Shown here piece by piece: positions 25,436 to 34,536 of a stretch of DNA of 64,000 nt (positions are counted from its first letter, which is position 1; the number at the start of each line of letters is the position of its first letter). The translations under genes were made by a program, and so were the position numbers. The stretch lies in NCBI RefSeq assembly GCF_026625985.1, contig NZ_CP113116.1:5766001-5830000 (forward strand). Reading direction: 5' to 3'. Under the pieces are notes generated by a model, which ran no database searches, was not told the origin of the DNA, and saw nothing but the letters and a program-made list of their open reading frames with translations. Source of the stretch: Mycobacterium sp. Aquia_213 (lineage in GTDB: Bacteria; Actinomycetota; Actinomycetes; Mycobacteriales; Mycobacteriaceae).

Positions 25436-26254
25436 ATGACCTTCGCAACCAAATACGGACCGTGGGCTCTGGTGGCCGGCGCCTCGGACGGCGTGGGTGC
25501 CGCATTCGCCACGGGCCTCGCCGAGCGCGGCGTGAACGTCGTGCTGCTGTCCCGCCGGCAGGCCGTCCTCGATCAGGTTGCGGCCCAGATCGAATCCCAG
25601 ACGGGCGCCCAAACCCGCACTCTCGCGATCGATCTCGCCCGCTCGGACGCGGCCAGCGCAATCGCCGAAGCGACCGGGGACCTGGAGATCGGCTTCCTCG
25701 TGTACTGCGCGGGTGCCGACCCGAATTATCAGCACTTTCTTGATAATTCGATCGAAGCCGCCGAGGCGATGGTGCAGCGCAACTGCATGGTGCCAATGCA
25801 GCTATGCCACCACTTCGCCCCCGCGATGGTCGAGCGAGGCAGCGGCGGGATCGTCATCTTCTCCTCGGGCGCCGCATTGGCCGGCAGCCCCAACATGGTC
25901 GCCTACGGCGCATCCAAGGCATTCGACATGGTCTTCACCGAAGCGCTCTGGGCCGAACTGCATCCCAAGGGCGTCGATGTACTCGGTCTGATGCTGGCCA
26001 AGACCAACACGCCCGCATTGCGGGAACTCGAATACAGCCGTGGCCAGATAAGTTCGCTGGACGAGATTCCGGCGGGTGCATGCTCGGCGGACGAGGTCAT
26101 TGCCGAGGCGTTCGAGAACCTGACCAATGGGCCGACCTGGATGGCCGGCGACATGATGCGCGCCGGCGCGCAAATGATCGCGGGGCTTACGCGGAAGCAG
26201 GCAGTCGAAATGTTCACCCAAGCCGCGGTTGCCGCGATGGGTCCAGACCACTAG
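25436..26254 (+). CDS. Short-chain dehydrogenase/reductase
   Basis: A 272-residue SDR with a modified cofactor motif AGASDGVG, then YCAGADPN, FSSGAAL and a YGASK active site. Note AGAS rather than TGAS. The C-terminal half contains a GLMLAKTNTP loop. It starts 4 bp after the SnoaL-like gene and ends the ADH-SnoaL-SDR operon. Together the three suggest stepwise oxidation of a hydroxylated compound. The substrate is not known. Confidence 0.9.
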   Translation: MTFATKYGPWALVAGASDGVGAAFATGLAERGVNVVLLSRRQAVLDQVAAQIESQTGAQTRTLAIDLARSDAASAIAEATGDLEIGFLVYCAGADPNYQHFLDNSIEAAEAMVQRNCMVPMQLCHHFAPAMVERGSGGIVIFSSGAALAGSPNMVAYGASKAFDMVFTEALWAELHPKGVDVLGLMLAKTNTPALRELEYSRGQISSLDEIPAGACSADEVIAEAFENLTNGPTWMAGDMMRAGAQMIAGLTRKQAVEMFTQAAVAAMGPDH

Positions 26255-26430
26255 CGACTTGCCCCGGCGGGCTTGACCCGGGCGATCAGGAAGCGGCCGT
26301 AGCGCGGCCGACGCCCTATCCGATGTCGAGGACTCGCAGGGCGTCGGACGGAACCCTGGGCTCCAGCAATGCGTCGTAGTGGACGTTGACGTTCCACGGC
26401 TGCTCCCCAGGCTGACCGAACACTCCCCCG
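26251..26430 (-). pseudogene. Remnant of a SAM-dependent methyltransferase
   Basis: On the minus strand the frame ending at 26316 reads NVNVHYDALLEPRVPSDALR followed by VLDIG, the typical start of a small methyltransferase up to motif I, and then meets a TAG. In another frame, directly downstream, RPRYGRFLIARVKPAGASR looks like the C-terminal end of such an enzyme and stops at 26251. Nearly the whole catalytic core would be missing, so an internal deletion is proposed. The similarity is judged by eye and is modest. Confidence 0.4.
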
Positions 26431-26490
26431 AATCCGTCCCAAAGCCCCCAGAGTCCCCGCAAGACCCCTAGATCGGTTTGCCACAATCTG

Positions 26491-26510
26491 AAGTTAGTTG
26501 AGCCTAACTT
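26491..26510. promoter_or_regulatory. 7-bp inverted repeat upstream of CaCA gene
   Basis: AAGTTAG (26491-26497) and CTAACTT (26504-26510) are perfect inverted arms around a 6-nt centre. The overlapping window 26494-26512 matches the IdeR iron-box consensus at about 13 of 19 positions. It lies about 170 bp before the antiporter start in an otherwise geneless 420-bp stretch. It may be an operator or a small hairpin; the match is below what strong IdeR sites show. Confidence 0.35.
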
Positions 26511-26679
26511 TCGATATTGAGTACTCTGGCCAGCAAATATAGGTGGCCGACCGGCGCCGCGTGGCATACTCACAACGTTGCTGGATCTGGGTATAGCGGG
26601 GTACCTTTGGCGGGCAGGTCAAGCCACGGCCGCGAGCCAAGTAGCCATTCATGATCGGCACCCAGAGTGAAGGATGACG

Positions 26680-27978
26680 ATGCTCGCCACTGACAGGGCC
26701 ATCGCCTCGGCTCCGACGACGGCACGCTCGCCGCGGCGGACCCTCCTCCGTTCAGCACTGATCACCGCGATGTTCATCGCCCCCGCGGTCGTGGTCCGAG
26801 TCATCGGCCTGCGTCCGGACCCGGTACTCGCCCTGCTGATCTTCGGCGCCGCGGTCGTGTCGGCCAGCTTCCTGCTGGCGTGGGCCGCCGAGGCGGCGCA
26901 GATCGACGTCTCCGGCGGACTGGCGATCGCGGTACTCGCCCTGGTCGCGGTGCTGCCCGAATACGCCGTGGACCTCTACTACGCATTCGTGTCGGGTCAC
27001 AACCCGGAATACACCCAGTACGCGGCGGCCAACATGACCGGATCCAATCGGCTGTTGATGGGCCTGGGCTGGCCGGTCGTGGTGCTGGTCAGCATCGTGG
27101 CGGCGCGACGGGTCGGCTCGGGCAAAACGACCGGCCTGACACTGGAGCCCGCCAATCGCGTCGAACTCGGGTTCCTGATGATCGCCGGCATTGCCGCATT
27201 CGCGATTCCGGCCGCCGGCGAAATCCACCTCACGCTGGGGTTGGCGCTGCTGGCCTGGTTCGGTTTTTACCTGTACAAAGTCAGCCACGGCGACGTCGAA
27301 GAGCCCGACCTGGTCGGTACCGCCGCAGCTCTCGGTGAACTGTCGGACCGGACCCGTCGCATCGTCGTAGTCGGCCTGTTCGTGGTGTCCGGGGCAGTAA
27401 TCCTGCTGTGTGCCAAGCCATTTGCCGACAATCTTGTCGCCGCCGGCACCGAGCTGGGCATCGACCGGTTCCTGCTGGTGCAGTGGCTGGCACCGTTGGC
27501 CTCCGAGGCGCCCGAGTTCATCATCGCGACCATCTTCGCCGCCCGCGGCAAGGGCACCGCGGCCATCGCCACGCTGATCTCATCGAAGGTCAACCAGTGG
27601 ACGCTGCTGATCGGGTCGCTGCCGGTCGCCCACATGCTCGGTGGTGGCGGCTTCGCCCTGGAGCTCGACTCCCGCCAGCTCGAGGAAATCTTGCTCACGG
27701 CCGCCCAGACCTTGATGGGTGTCGCGGTGATCCTGGCGCTGCGCTTCGGCCGGGCGGCCGCGTGGACGCTGCTGGGATTGTTCATCGTTCAGTTCCCGCT
27801 GACCTCGACCTCAGAGCGACTGGTGCTCTGCGGTGTCTACGCCGTGATCACCATCGGCGGGCTGATCGTCAACCGCCGCCACGTGGCTGCCACCCTGCAG
27901 GCGCCGTTCCTCGGAACGGCCGTCCGGCATGCCGGTCATCCGCACCACCCGGCCGAGGAGTCGGTGCTCCCGACGTAG
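26680..27978 (+). CDS. CaCA-family sodium/calcium antiporter-like protein
   Basis: A 432-residue integral membrane protein with about ten hydrophobic segments. The two alpha repeats of the cation/Ca2+ antiporter family are visible: VLPEYAVDLYYAF with NMTGSNRLLMGLGWP, and LASEAPEFIIATIFAARGKG with LISSKVNQWTLLIGSLP. The acidic residues in both are kept. The start at 26680 is preferred because GAAGGA lies five bases upstream; the ATG at 26674 overlaps that signal. It would exchange Ca2+ or another cation for Na+ or H+ at the plasma membrane. A histidine-rich tail (RHAGHPHHP) ends the protein. Confidence 0.88.
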   Translation: MLATDRAIASAPTTARSPRRTLLRSALITAMFIAPAVVVRVIGLRPDPVLALLIFGAAVVSASFLLAWAAEAAQIDVSGGLAIAVLALVAVLPEYAVDLYYAFVSGHNPEYTQYAAANMTGSNRLLMGLGWPVVVLVSIVAARRVGSGKTTGLTLEPANRVELGFLMIAGIAAFAIPAAGEIHLTLGLALLAWFGFYLYKVSHGDVEEPDLVGTAAALGELSDRTRRIVVVGLFVVSGAVILLCAKPFADNLVAAGTELGIDRFLLVQWLAPLASEAPEFIIATIFAARGKGTAAIATLISSKVNQWTLLIGSLPVAHMLGGGGFALELDSRQLEEILLTAAQTLMGVAVILALRFGRAAAWTLLGLFIVQFPLTSTSERLVLCGVYAVITIGGLIVNRRHVAATLQAPFLGTAVRHAGHPHHPAEESVLPT

Positions 27979-28018
27979 CACGCGCCAACTGCTCGAAGGG
28001 CTGCGATAGCGTCCAGGT

Positions 28019-28858
28019 ATGAATCGAGTGTCGGTGATCACAGGCGGCGCGGGTGGCATGGGTCTGGCCACAGCCAAAATCGTCGGGCGCGACCACGCCG
28101 TAGTGCTCTGCGATGTCAGGCAGGAACGGCTGGACGACGCAGCCGCAACCCTGAAAGAACTCGGGATGGATCCCACCGTCGTCAACTGTGATGTGAGCGA
28201 TCGGCACGCGGTCACCGAGTTGTTGGACAACGCGAGCAACCTCGGGACGCTGGACTCGGTCATCCACACCGCGGGAGTAAGCCCGAGCATGGGCTCCGCC
28301 GACTACGTGATGCGCACTAACGCAGTCGGCACCGTCAACGTCAACGAGGTGTTCTACGCGACGGCCGGCGAGGGCTCCGTGATCGTCAACGTGGCGTCGA
28401 TGGCGGCCCACCTGTTGCCCGCGGAACTTGTTCCGACAGCGCAATTTCCGCTGGCGCTCAGCGACGGCGACGCCTTCTGGGACGCGATGATGGCGACGTG
28501 CGACCCCATTCCCGAGGACGCGCGTTCCGGTTTCGCCTACGCCGTGAGTAAGAGCTTTGTGAAGTGGTACAGCGAGTCGCAGGCCGAGCGATTCAACGCG
28601 CGGGGATTGCGCATCGTCTCGCTCTCACCGGGGTCCGTCGACACCGAGATGGGCCGGCTCGAGGAGCAGGCGGGCGCCGGGGCAATGGTTGCCGACTTCG
28701 CCGTCCCGCGGTGGGGCAAGGCGGAGGAGATGGCCGAGCTACTCGCCTTCTGCGCCAGCGACAAAGCGGGCTACCTCACCGGCACCGACATCCTCAACGA
28801 CGGCGGAGTAGTCGCCTCGATGAGGGAGCGAGCAAGGGTGGCCGCGGCCGGCGGCTAG
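28019..28858 (+). CDS. Short-chain dehydrogenase/reductase
   Basis: A 279-residue SDR with TGGAGGMG, HTAGVSPS, NVASMAAH, a YAVSK active site and a SPGSVDTEM loop. An insertion of about 30 residues (AQFPLALSDGDAFWDAMM) lies between the serine and tyrosine. It is distinct from the window's other SDRs by this insertion. A 40-bp gap separates it from the antiporter gene, and it overlaps the converging SulP gene by four bases. Confidence 0.9.
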   Translation: MNRVSVITGGAGGMGLATAKIVGRDHAVVLCDVRQERLDDAAATLKELGMDPTVVNCDVSDRHAVTELLDNASNLGTLDSVIHTAGVSPSMGSADYVMRTNAVGTVNVNEVFYATAGEGSVIVNVASMAAHLLPAELVPTAQFPLALSDGDAFWDAMMATCDPIPEDARSGFAYAVSKSFVKWYSESQAERFNARGLRIVSLSPGSVDTEMGRLEEQAGAGAMVADFAVPRWGKAEEMAELLAFCASDKAGYLTGTDILNDGGVVASMRERARVAAAGG

Positions 28859-30630
28859 ACCAGGTAGTAGAAGTTGGTCCGCTCGGGCCCGATCGGGGAC
28901 GGTGCCCTCAATTTCAAGTCAGCCAACTCGCTGTGAGCGTAACGCACCGCCTTGAGCGTCGCCGAGAAATCCTCGTCCTCTTCGGGGAAGACATGCTCTG
29001 CGGTGAACCAACTTTGGAATCCGACATTGTTCAGCACCCCGAGCGTGTCGGGACGCACTCCGGCGAGTAGCACGGCGACACCGCGTGCGGTCTCTTCCCG
29101 GAGGAAGTGCTCGATGCGCTCGATGCACACGACGTCCGGGTGGCGCACCCGTTTGAGCCGCAGCACCACGAACTTGATCTCGTCATCCGCGATCCGCTTG
29201 CCGATCTCGGACAGGTAGCGATCCAATTCCGGTGCGGCGCCGAAGAACAGCTCACCTTCCAAGTCATAGATGACTACCAACGGGTCCGCGTCTTCACCCG
29301 GAATGCGCTCGCGCACAACGCGTTCAGGCGTAACAATGAGTTCCCGGGATTTCAGCTTGGCAGCACGGGGCACGAACAACAGGATCGACAGGACCACACC
29401 CAGCAGGACTGATTTGTCGAGATCGATCGCCACACCGGTGAATGCGGTAACGATCACCAAGCCCGCGTCGTAACGCGATGCCTTGACGGTGTAGATCAGG
29501 CGCTTGAAGTCGACCAGCCGCACCGCGGTGACCAACAGCAGGCCCGCCAGCGCCGGCTGCGGCACGTAACGCAACAGCGGCGCGAACAACAGCAGCGCGG
29601 CGGCAACCGTTGCGGCCGAGACGATCCCGGAGAATCGCGTTTTGGCGCCGGACTGAAAATTGATCGCCGACCGCGACAGCGAGCCCGAGCCCGGCAGGCT
29701 TTGGAAGAAGCCGCCGGCCAGGTTCGCGAGGCCCTCGGCCATGATCTGCCGGTTGTAGTCGATCTTCTGCTGCGTCTGGTAGGCAATGGCTTTGGCGATC
29801 GACAACGCCTCGATGATGCCGACGAAGGCGATCGCCAGCGCGCCGGTGGACAGGTGTGGCAGGAACTCGGTGTGGACTTCGGGAACATGCGCGCTCGGCA
29901 GGCTGCGCGGGATCTTGGCGGCCACGGAGACCGCGGTATGACCGCCGGCCCCGGGAATCGACCATCCCGCCAGGTAGGCGATCACCGAGGTGATGATCAG
30001 CACCGCAAGCATGTCGATCTGCGGCCAACCGTACCGCTGCACCAGCTTGCGCAGAACAACGGCCAAAACCACTGCCGCCGTACTCAATATCACGGCGCGG
30101 TAGTTGACGTGATCGCCGTGCGACAGGGTCAGCCACACCCGGTGCAACACCTGCATGTGCCCGTTGCCCTTGTCGCGCACACCCAGCGCGTTGCCCAGCT
30201 GTCCCACGGCCAGCAGAAATGCGGCGGCCGCCATGAAACCGATGATGACCGACTCCGAAATGTAGCGGGTCAGGTTGCCGAGCTTGAACAAGCTGATCAC
30301 GATCTGAAACACGCCGACCAGGACAGCCAGCAGGAACAGACCTTCGAACAGTTGGGTGCTGTTTTCCGAATCGATGAAGGCAAGCGCGGTGAAAACCAGT
30401 AACGATATGGCGCTGGTCGGCCCGTTGATCAGATGCGAGGACGACCCGAAAATCGAGGCGACGATCGTGACGACGATTGCCGAATACACGCCGAACCTGG
30501 GATCGACACCGGCAATCAGCGCATAGGCCATCGCCTGAGGGAAGGAGATGGCGGCGACGGTCAGGCCGGCGATGACGTCATGCCGGCCTTTCACCGAGTC
30601 GTAATTCAGCGCGAAGCCCACCTTGCCCAC
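28855..30630 (-). CDS. SulP family anion permease with STAS domain
   Basis: A 591-residue SulP/SLC26 transporter. The N-terminal membrane domain (residues about 15-420) has the AISFPQAMAYALIAGV signature and a QSLPGSGSLSRSA segment; a C-terminal STAS domain spans about 455-565. It would take up sulfate or another anion. The start is GTG at 30630 after GGAAAG, 9 bp downstream of the sulfate-binding protein gene, so the two are co-transcribed. Pairing of SulP with an ABC-type binding protein is unusual. The STAS phosphorylation region reads RHPDVV, without the conserved serine. Confidence 0.92.
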   Translation of the reverse strand: MGKVGFALNYDSVKGRHDVIAGLTVAAISFPQAMAYALIAGVDPRFGVYSAIVVTIVASIFGSSSHLINGPTSAISLLVFTALAFIDSENSTQLFEGLFLLAVLVGVFQIVISLFKLGNLTRYISESVIIGFMAAAAFLLAVGQLGNALGVRDKGNGHMQVLHRVWLTLSHGDHVNYRAVILSTAAVVLAVVLRKLVQRYGWPQIDMLAVLIITSVIAYLAGWSIPGAGGHTAVSVAAKIPRSLPSAHVPEVHTEFLPHLSTGALAIAFVGIIEALSIAKAIAYQTQQKIDYNRQIMAEGLANLAGGFFQSLPGSGSLSRSAINFQSGAKTRFSGIVSAATVAAALLLFAPLLRYVPQPALAGLLLVTAVRLVDFKRLIYTVKASRYDAGLVIVTAFTGVAIDLDKSVLLGVVLSILLFVPRAAKLKSRELIVTPERVVRERIPGEDADPLVVIYDLEGELFFGAAPELDRYLSEIGKRIADDEIKFVVLRLKRVRHPDVVCIERIEHFLREETARGVAVLLAGVRPDTLGVLNNVGFQSWFTAEHVFPEEDEDFSATLKAVRYAHSELADLKLRAPSPIGPERTNFYYLV

Positions 30631-30639
30631 GTCTTTCCG

Positions 30640-31713
30640 CTAGGCCCCCGCCGCCGAGGCGGGCGGCGCCGAGATCGTGTCGAGAATTCCGTTGCTGCCG
30701 AAGAACTGCTCGCGCGCATCGCTCCAGTCCTTGGCGATCTCGCCGATTCCGAAGAGCGCGAGCGGGGGCAGGCGGTCGGCGTGTTTGGCGAGGATCTCCG
30801 GTTTGAACGGCCGATAGCCGAATTGCGCGGCCTGCTCTTGTCCGGCATCGGTGAACAAGTACTCCAGATACGCCTTGGCGTAGGTCGCGGTCTTGGGCTC
30901 GGTGATGTTGGCGTCGACCCAGGCCACCGCCGGTTCGGCCCGGATGCTGACCGGTGGATAGACGAGCTCGAGATCGTCGGAATTGGCGGCGACCTCGCGC
31001 AGCGCCTCGTTCTCCCACGTCAGCTGCACGTCACCGATCTTGGCCAGGGTGAAGCTGTCGCCCGCACTGCGCGCACCGGCGTCGGACACCGCCACATGTT
31101 GCAGCAGCGACTTCACGTAAGTCTTCGCCTGGGCCGGGGTACCGCCGCGAGTGGTCACCGAACCCCACGCAGCCAGAACGCTCAGCTGGCCGTTGCCGGA
31201 GCTGCGCGGATTCGGTGTCACCACGGAAACGCCGGCATTGACCAAATCGGGCCAGTCATGAATGCCCTTGGGATTGCCCTTCCGGACAACGAAGACGACG
31301 GTCGACGTATACGGCACCGAACTATTCGGCAGGCGCTGCCGCCAGTCCGGCGCGATCAGCCCGTGCTTGCTCAACGTCTGGATATCGCTGATCAACGCCA
31401 GCGACACCACGGTGGCTTTCTGGGTGCCGTCGAGAACACTCCTGAGTTGGCGGCCCGAACCGCCGTGCGACTCCTTGATGTCCAGGGTGACGCCGGTCTG
31501 CGCCCGATATTTCGGGATAAACGCCTTGTCGATCGCCGCATACAGCTCGCGCGTGGGGTCGTAGGAGACGTTCAGGATTTGATTGGCTCCCGCGGCGGGG
31601 ACGTTCTTGACCACAAGGGCGGTCGCGGCGAAAACGATCGCCACCACCCCGAGGACGTTGAGCCAGGGAATGCGGGGCAGGAAACGCTTCAGCGGCGGAC
31701 GCGCTTTCAACAT
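30640..31713 (-). CDS. Sulfate-type periplasmic substrate-binding protein
   Basis: A 357-residue protein of the Sbp/CysP sulfate-binding family. An N-terminal membrane segment (WLNVLGVVAIVFAATALVV) probably anchors it outside the cell; there is no lipobox cysteine. Family motifs include NVSYDPTREL, SHGGSGRQ, NPRSSGNGQ and LTWENEAL. Its normal partners are CysTWA permease components, none of which are nearby. It is instead followed by a SulP permease. The start at 31713 follows GAGAGGA. It may deliver sulfate to SulP or act as a sensor. Confidence 0.9.
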   Translation of the reverse strand: MLKARPPLKRFLPRIPWLNVLGVVAIVFAATALVVKNVPAAGANQILNVSYDPTRELYAAIDKAFIPKYRAQTGVTLDIKESHGGSGRQLRSVLDGTQKATVVSLALISDIQTLSKHGLIAPDWRQRLPNSSVPYTSTVVFVVRKGNPKGIHDWPDLVNAGVSVVTPNPRSSGNGQLSVLAAWGSVTTRGGTPAQAKTYVKSLLQHVAVSDAGARSAGDSFTLAKIGDVQLTWENEALREVAANSDDLELVYPPVSIRAEPAVAWVDANITEPKTATYAKAYLEYLFTDAGQEQAAQFGYRPFKPEILAKHADRLPPLALFGIGEIAKDWSDAREQFFGSNGILDTISAPPASAAGA

Positions 31714-31852
31714 CCAGGCGTCCTCTCAAAACAATCTCCAGACGATGCGCCTGGCACCCAGCATTTTCAGCGATGTTAACCAAAAGGCCACGTCATGACA
31801 GCGTTGAGAATCAGTCTGACGCTAAATGCGCGTCGCTACGTATGCTGAGCAG

Positions 31853-33253
31853 ATGCCGCAACGGGCGTTGCGTGACCGCCTTATCGACCTCGAAGTGCCG
31901 GGCGAGGATGTGGCGCGCGGCCGGACTCTACGCAAGACCGTCCCGCGACGCTCCCTCGCGCAGCTGACTCCCTCGGCGCGATCCGCGACGGACATTCTCG
32001 TCGCCCAAAATGCCGGGCGGCTAAGCGAACTCGTTCCGTTGCGGTTCGCCCGAATGCTCGCCGACCCGTTCGCTTTCTACCGAGGTTCGGCGGCGGTCAT
32101 GGCCGCCGATCTCGCCGCGAGCCCGTCGAGCGGAATCGAGATCATGTGCTGCGGCGACGCGCACGTCTCCAACTTCGGCTTGTACGCCGCCCCGCACCGC
32201 TCGATCGTCTTCGACCTGAACGACTTCGACGAGGCCGCGGTGGCGCCGGCCGAGTGGGACGTCAAGCGGCTGATCACCAGCGCGATCATCGGGGGCCGCC
32301 ATGCCGGCTACCCGGCCAAGGCCATCGCCCGCTGTGTCGAACAGGGACTGATCGGATATCAGCGGAGCCTCGAGGCGATGCTCGAGGAAATGGACGTGCT
32401 GGAGCGTTACTACCTGCGGGTGGAACCCGAGCACTACACCGGCACGGTCTCCAAGGGCCTGCAAGCGGTGATCCAGAAGACGATTTCCCAGGCGCGCACC
32501 CGAACGTCGGCGCGAGTCTTCAAGCGAATCACCGAGATTGGGGCCGACGGCACACCGCGCCTACGGGAAGCGCCCCCGGTCCTGCAGCACGTCGACGAGG
32601 ACGTCGAAGCCTTCTTGGTGGAGTCGATCCAGGAGTACCTGACCGCGGTCCCGGCTGACATCGCGCTACTGCTGTCGCACTTCCGAGTCACCGATGTCGC
32701 GCTGCGGGTGGTCGGCGTCGGCAGCGTCGGTACTCGCTGTTACCTGGTCATCCTGGTGGGACCGAACGACACGCCGTTGATCCTGCAGATCAAAGAGGCC
32801 AACCGGTCGGTGCTCGACGAATACGGCGGGTGGGGTCAACCGGACGGCCTGACCGCGGCGATCGAGGCCAACGGCCAGGGGGTACGGGTCACCGACGGCC
32901 AGCAGATCCTGCAGGCGATGTCGGATGTGTTCCTCGGTTCGACCCGCAAGGACGGCCGCGACTACTACGTGCGCCAGTTCCACGACATGAAGGGCACCAT
33001 CGAAACCGAAGGCATGAAACCTTCCACCTTCTCCGACTACGTCAGTGCGTGTGCCGTGCTGTTGGCGCGGGCCCACGCACAGAGCGCCAATGCGTCGATC
33101 CTGCGCGGGTACGTCGGCACCAGTAACGCGGTGCACGACGCGGTCGCCGAATGGTCGTACGCCTACGCCGACAAGTCCCTCGACGACTTTCATCAACTGC
33201 GCGCCGCGGCCGCGGCCGGCGAGATCGAGGTCGCCGAGGATCCCGCGCGATAA
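31853..33253 (+). CDS. DUF2252 family protein
   Basis: A 466-residue protein of the DUF2252 family, with a fold related to aminoglycoside-phosphotransferase-like kinases. The CGDAHVSNFG segment corresponds to the kinase catalytic loop and VFDLNDFDEA to the metal-binding aspartate motif. No function is established. The start at 31853 is preferred because a TATGCT -10 lies six bases upstream, allowing a leaderless message; an ATG at 31826 adds nine codons and has no ribosome binding site. It is divergent from the sulfate-binding protein gene. Confidence 0.85.
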   Translation: MPQRALRDRLIDLEVPGEDVARGRTLRKTVPRRSLAQLTPSARSATDILVAQNAGRLSELVPLRFARMLADPFAFYRGSAAVMAADLAASPSSGIEIMCCGDAHVSNFGLYAAPHRSIVFDLNDFDEAAVAPAEWDVKRLITSAIIGGRHAGYPAKAIARCVEQGLIGYQRSLEAMLEEMDVLERYYLRVEPEHYTGTVSKGLQAVIQKTISQARTRTSARVFKRITEIGADGTPRLREAPPVLQHVDEDVEAFLVESIQEYLTAVPADIALLLSHFRVTDVALRVVGVGSVGTRCYLVILVGPNDTPLILQIKEANRSVLDEYGGWGQPDGLTAAIEANGQGVRVTDGQQILQAMSDVFLGSTRKDGRDYYVRQFHDMKGTIETEGMKPSTFSDYVSACAVLLARAHAQSANASILRGYVGTSNAVHDAVAEWSYAYADKSLDDFHQLRAAAAAGEIEVAEDPAR

Positions 33254-33261
33254 CCCAACGC

Positions 33262-34293
33262 CTACTGCCGAAGGTCGATCACGAGTTGTAGGTCATCGGC
33301 ACAGGTTTGGACGACAGCGGTAAACGCCGGCTCGGTCCCGGCAACGCGTTCGCGGGCAGCGGCAACCCGGGCGCTCGCCGCGTCCGGATCCGTCTCGCCG
33401 AGGATCAGTCCCGCCGCGAGGTCGCCGATCGCGTCGTGCACTGGTGGGGGAACCGACCCGCTGACGGTGCAGGCCGTCGTCACAGCACGCGCCAGGTAGA
33501 GCAGCGAGCCGGCGAGCAGGGCCAGCTGGGCGGCTTGCCGATCCGCGCCTCGAACGCTGCCGCGTGCGGCCCATCGCCGCGGCGCGATCCACGCGAGATG
33601 ACGAGCGTGGGTGCGGGCCTTGTTGAGTACCTCCAGCCGTTCGTGCAGCCGATCGACGCCTGCGTACTGCCAGCCCGACGGGATCACCGCGCGGCCGCCG
33701 ATCCGGTCCGCCGTCTCGGTGAGCAGGTCGTGCAGGGCGGCCAGTACGCCGACCCGGGCGTCGCGCACTGCGGTCCGCGGATTGGGCGGGAACAGCAGGA
33801 TGCTCAACACAAGCGCCACACCGCCGCCGATCAACGCCTCCTGGAGGCGTTGAAAAACACTGTCGGTGCCGACCGACAACGCCATCACCAGAATCGCGGA
33901 CCCAGCGGTCTGGTTGGCGAACGTCAAATCTCGTGCCAGGACTCCCCTCCCGAACAGCACAGCGACGCACAACGTGGCAAACACCGTGGCGGCCATGGCA
34001 ATCCACTCGGTGCCGAACAGTTGCACCACGGTGGAGCCCAGGCAGATCCCCAGCGCCACACCGACAATGTTCTGGACCGCACGTTGTGCTTGAAACAGAT
34101 TGCTCGCCGACAAGCACACCGCTGCGGCGATCGGTGCGAAGAAGGGGTCTGCGTGGCCCAGCACGTCATGGGCGATGTACCACGCCACGCCCGCGGCCAC
34201 CGACGCCTCGGCGATCGCCCACAGCACATCACGCAACCGTCGAACAGCCGCAACGCCGCTGTCTATCGTCCTGGTAAGCGAAGCAGTACTCAC
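33262..34293 (-). CDS. FUSC-family (aromatic acid exporter-like) membrane protein
   Basis: A 343-residue membrane protein with six N-terminal hydrophobic segments (residues about 25-175) and a cytosolic helical C-terminal half, as in the FUSC/ArAE efflux family. Typical segments are HADPFFAPIAAAVCLSA and a GSAILVMAL stretch. It may export small aromatic or amphipathic compounds. The start is GTG at 34293. It converges with DUF2252 across 8 bp and is divergent from the ADH remnant. Single-copy mycobacterial FUSC proteins are of unknown substrate. Confidence 0.82.
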   Translation of the reverse strand: MSTASLTRTIDSGVAAVRRLRDVLWAIAEASVAAGVAWYIAHDVLGHADPFFAPIAAAVCLSASNLFQAQRAVQNIVGVALGICLGSTVVQLFGTEWIAMAATVFATLCVAVLFGRGVLARDLTFANQTAGSAILVMALSVGTDSVFQRLQEALIGGGVALVLSILLFPPNPRTAVRDARVGVLAALHDLLTETADRIGGRAVIPSGWQYAGVDRLHERLEVLNKARTHARHLAWIAPRRWAARGSVRGADRQAAQLALLAGSLLYLARAVTTACTVSGSVPPPVHDAIGDLAAGLILGETDPDAASARVAAARERVAGTEPAFTAVVQTCADDLQLVIDLRQ

Positions 34294-34342
34294 GCTTGCC
34301 TACCCCAGCACAACCCGCGAGTTGACGAAAGGCCGAATATCG

Positions 34343-34536
34343 ATGCGAAGCCGCGCGGCGATCCGCTACGAGGACGGCGGTCCCTGGTCGGTAGAGGAGT
34401 TCGAGCTGGATCCATGGGCAACTACTCCTCGACGAAATGGTCACCAAGCGCTACGGGCTCGACGAGATCAACGATCTACTCCGCTCTAGCCGCCGGTGAA
34501 TTGATCCGCGGGGTAATCGATTTCGGTATCGGCTAG
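34343..34536 (+). pseudogene. Zinc alcohol dehydrogenase remnant, internally deleted and frameshifted
   Basis: The + strand starts with the N-terminus of a mycobacterial zinc ADH (MRSRAAIRYEDGGPWSVEEF then ELDP). It runs in another frame into DEMVTKRYGLDEINDL and, after a further shift, YSALAAGELIRGVIDFGIG and a stop. These are the first 24 or so and the last 35 or so residues of an enzyme that is normally about 370 long. The core is deleted and two frame changes are present. GAAAGG lies before the ATG, so the original start survives. The remnant overlaps the converging monooxygenase gene by 51 bp. Confidence 0.75.

Noticed and set aside
26574..26673. Possible riboswitch leader before the CaCA antiporter
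   Set aside because: Some stem-forming segments (TTTGGC...GCCAAG) occur, but no known ydaO, M-box or yybP-ykoY core was recognised.
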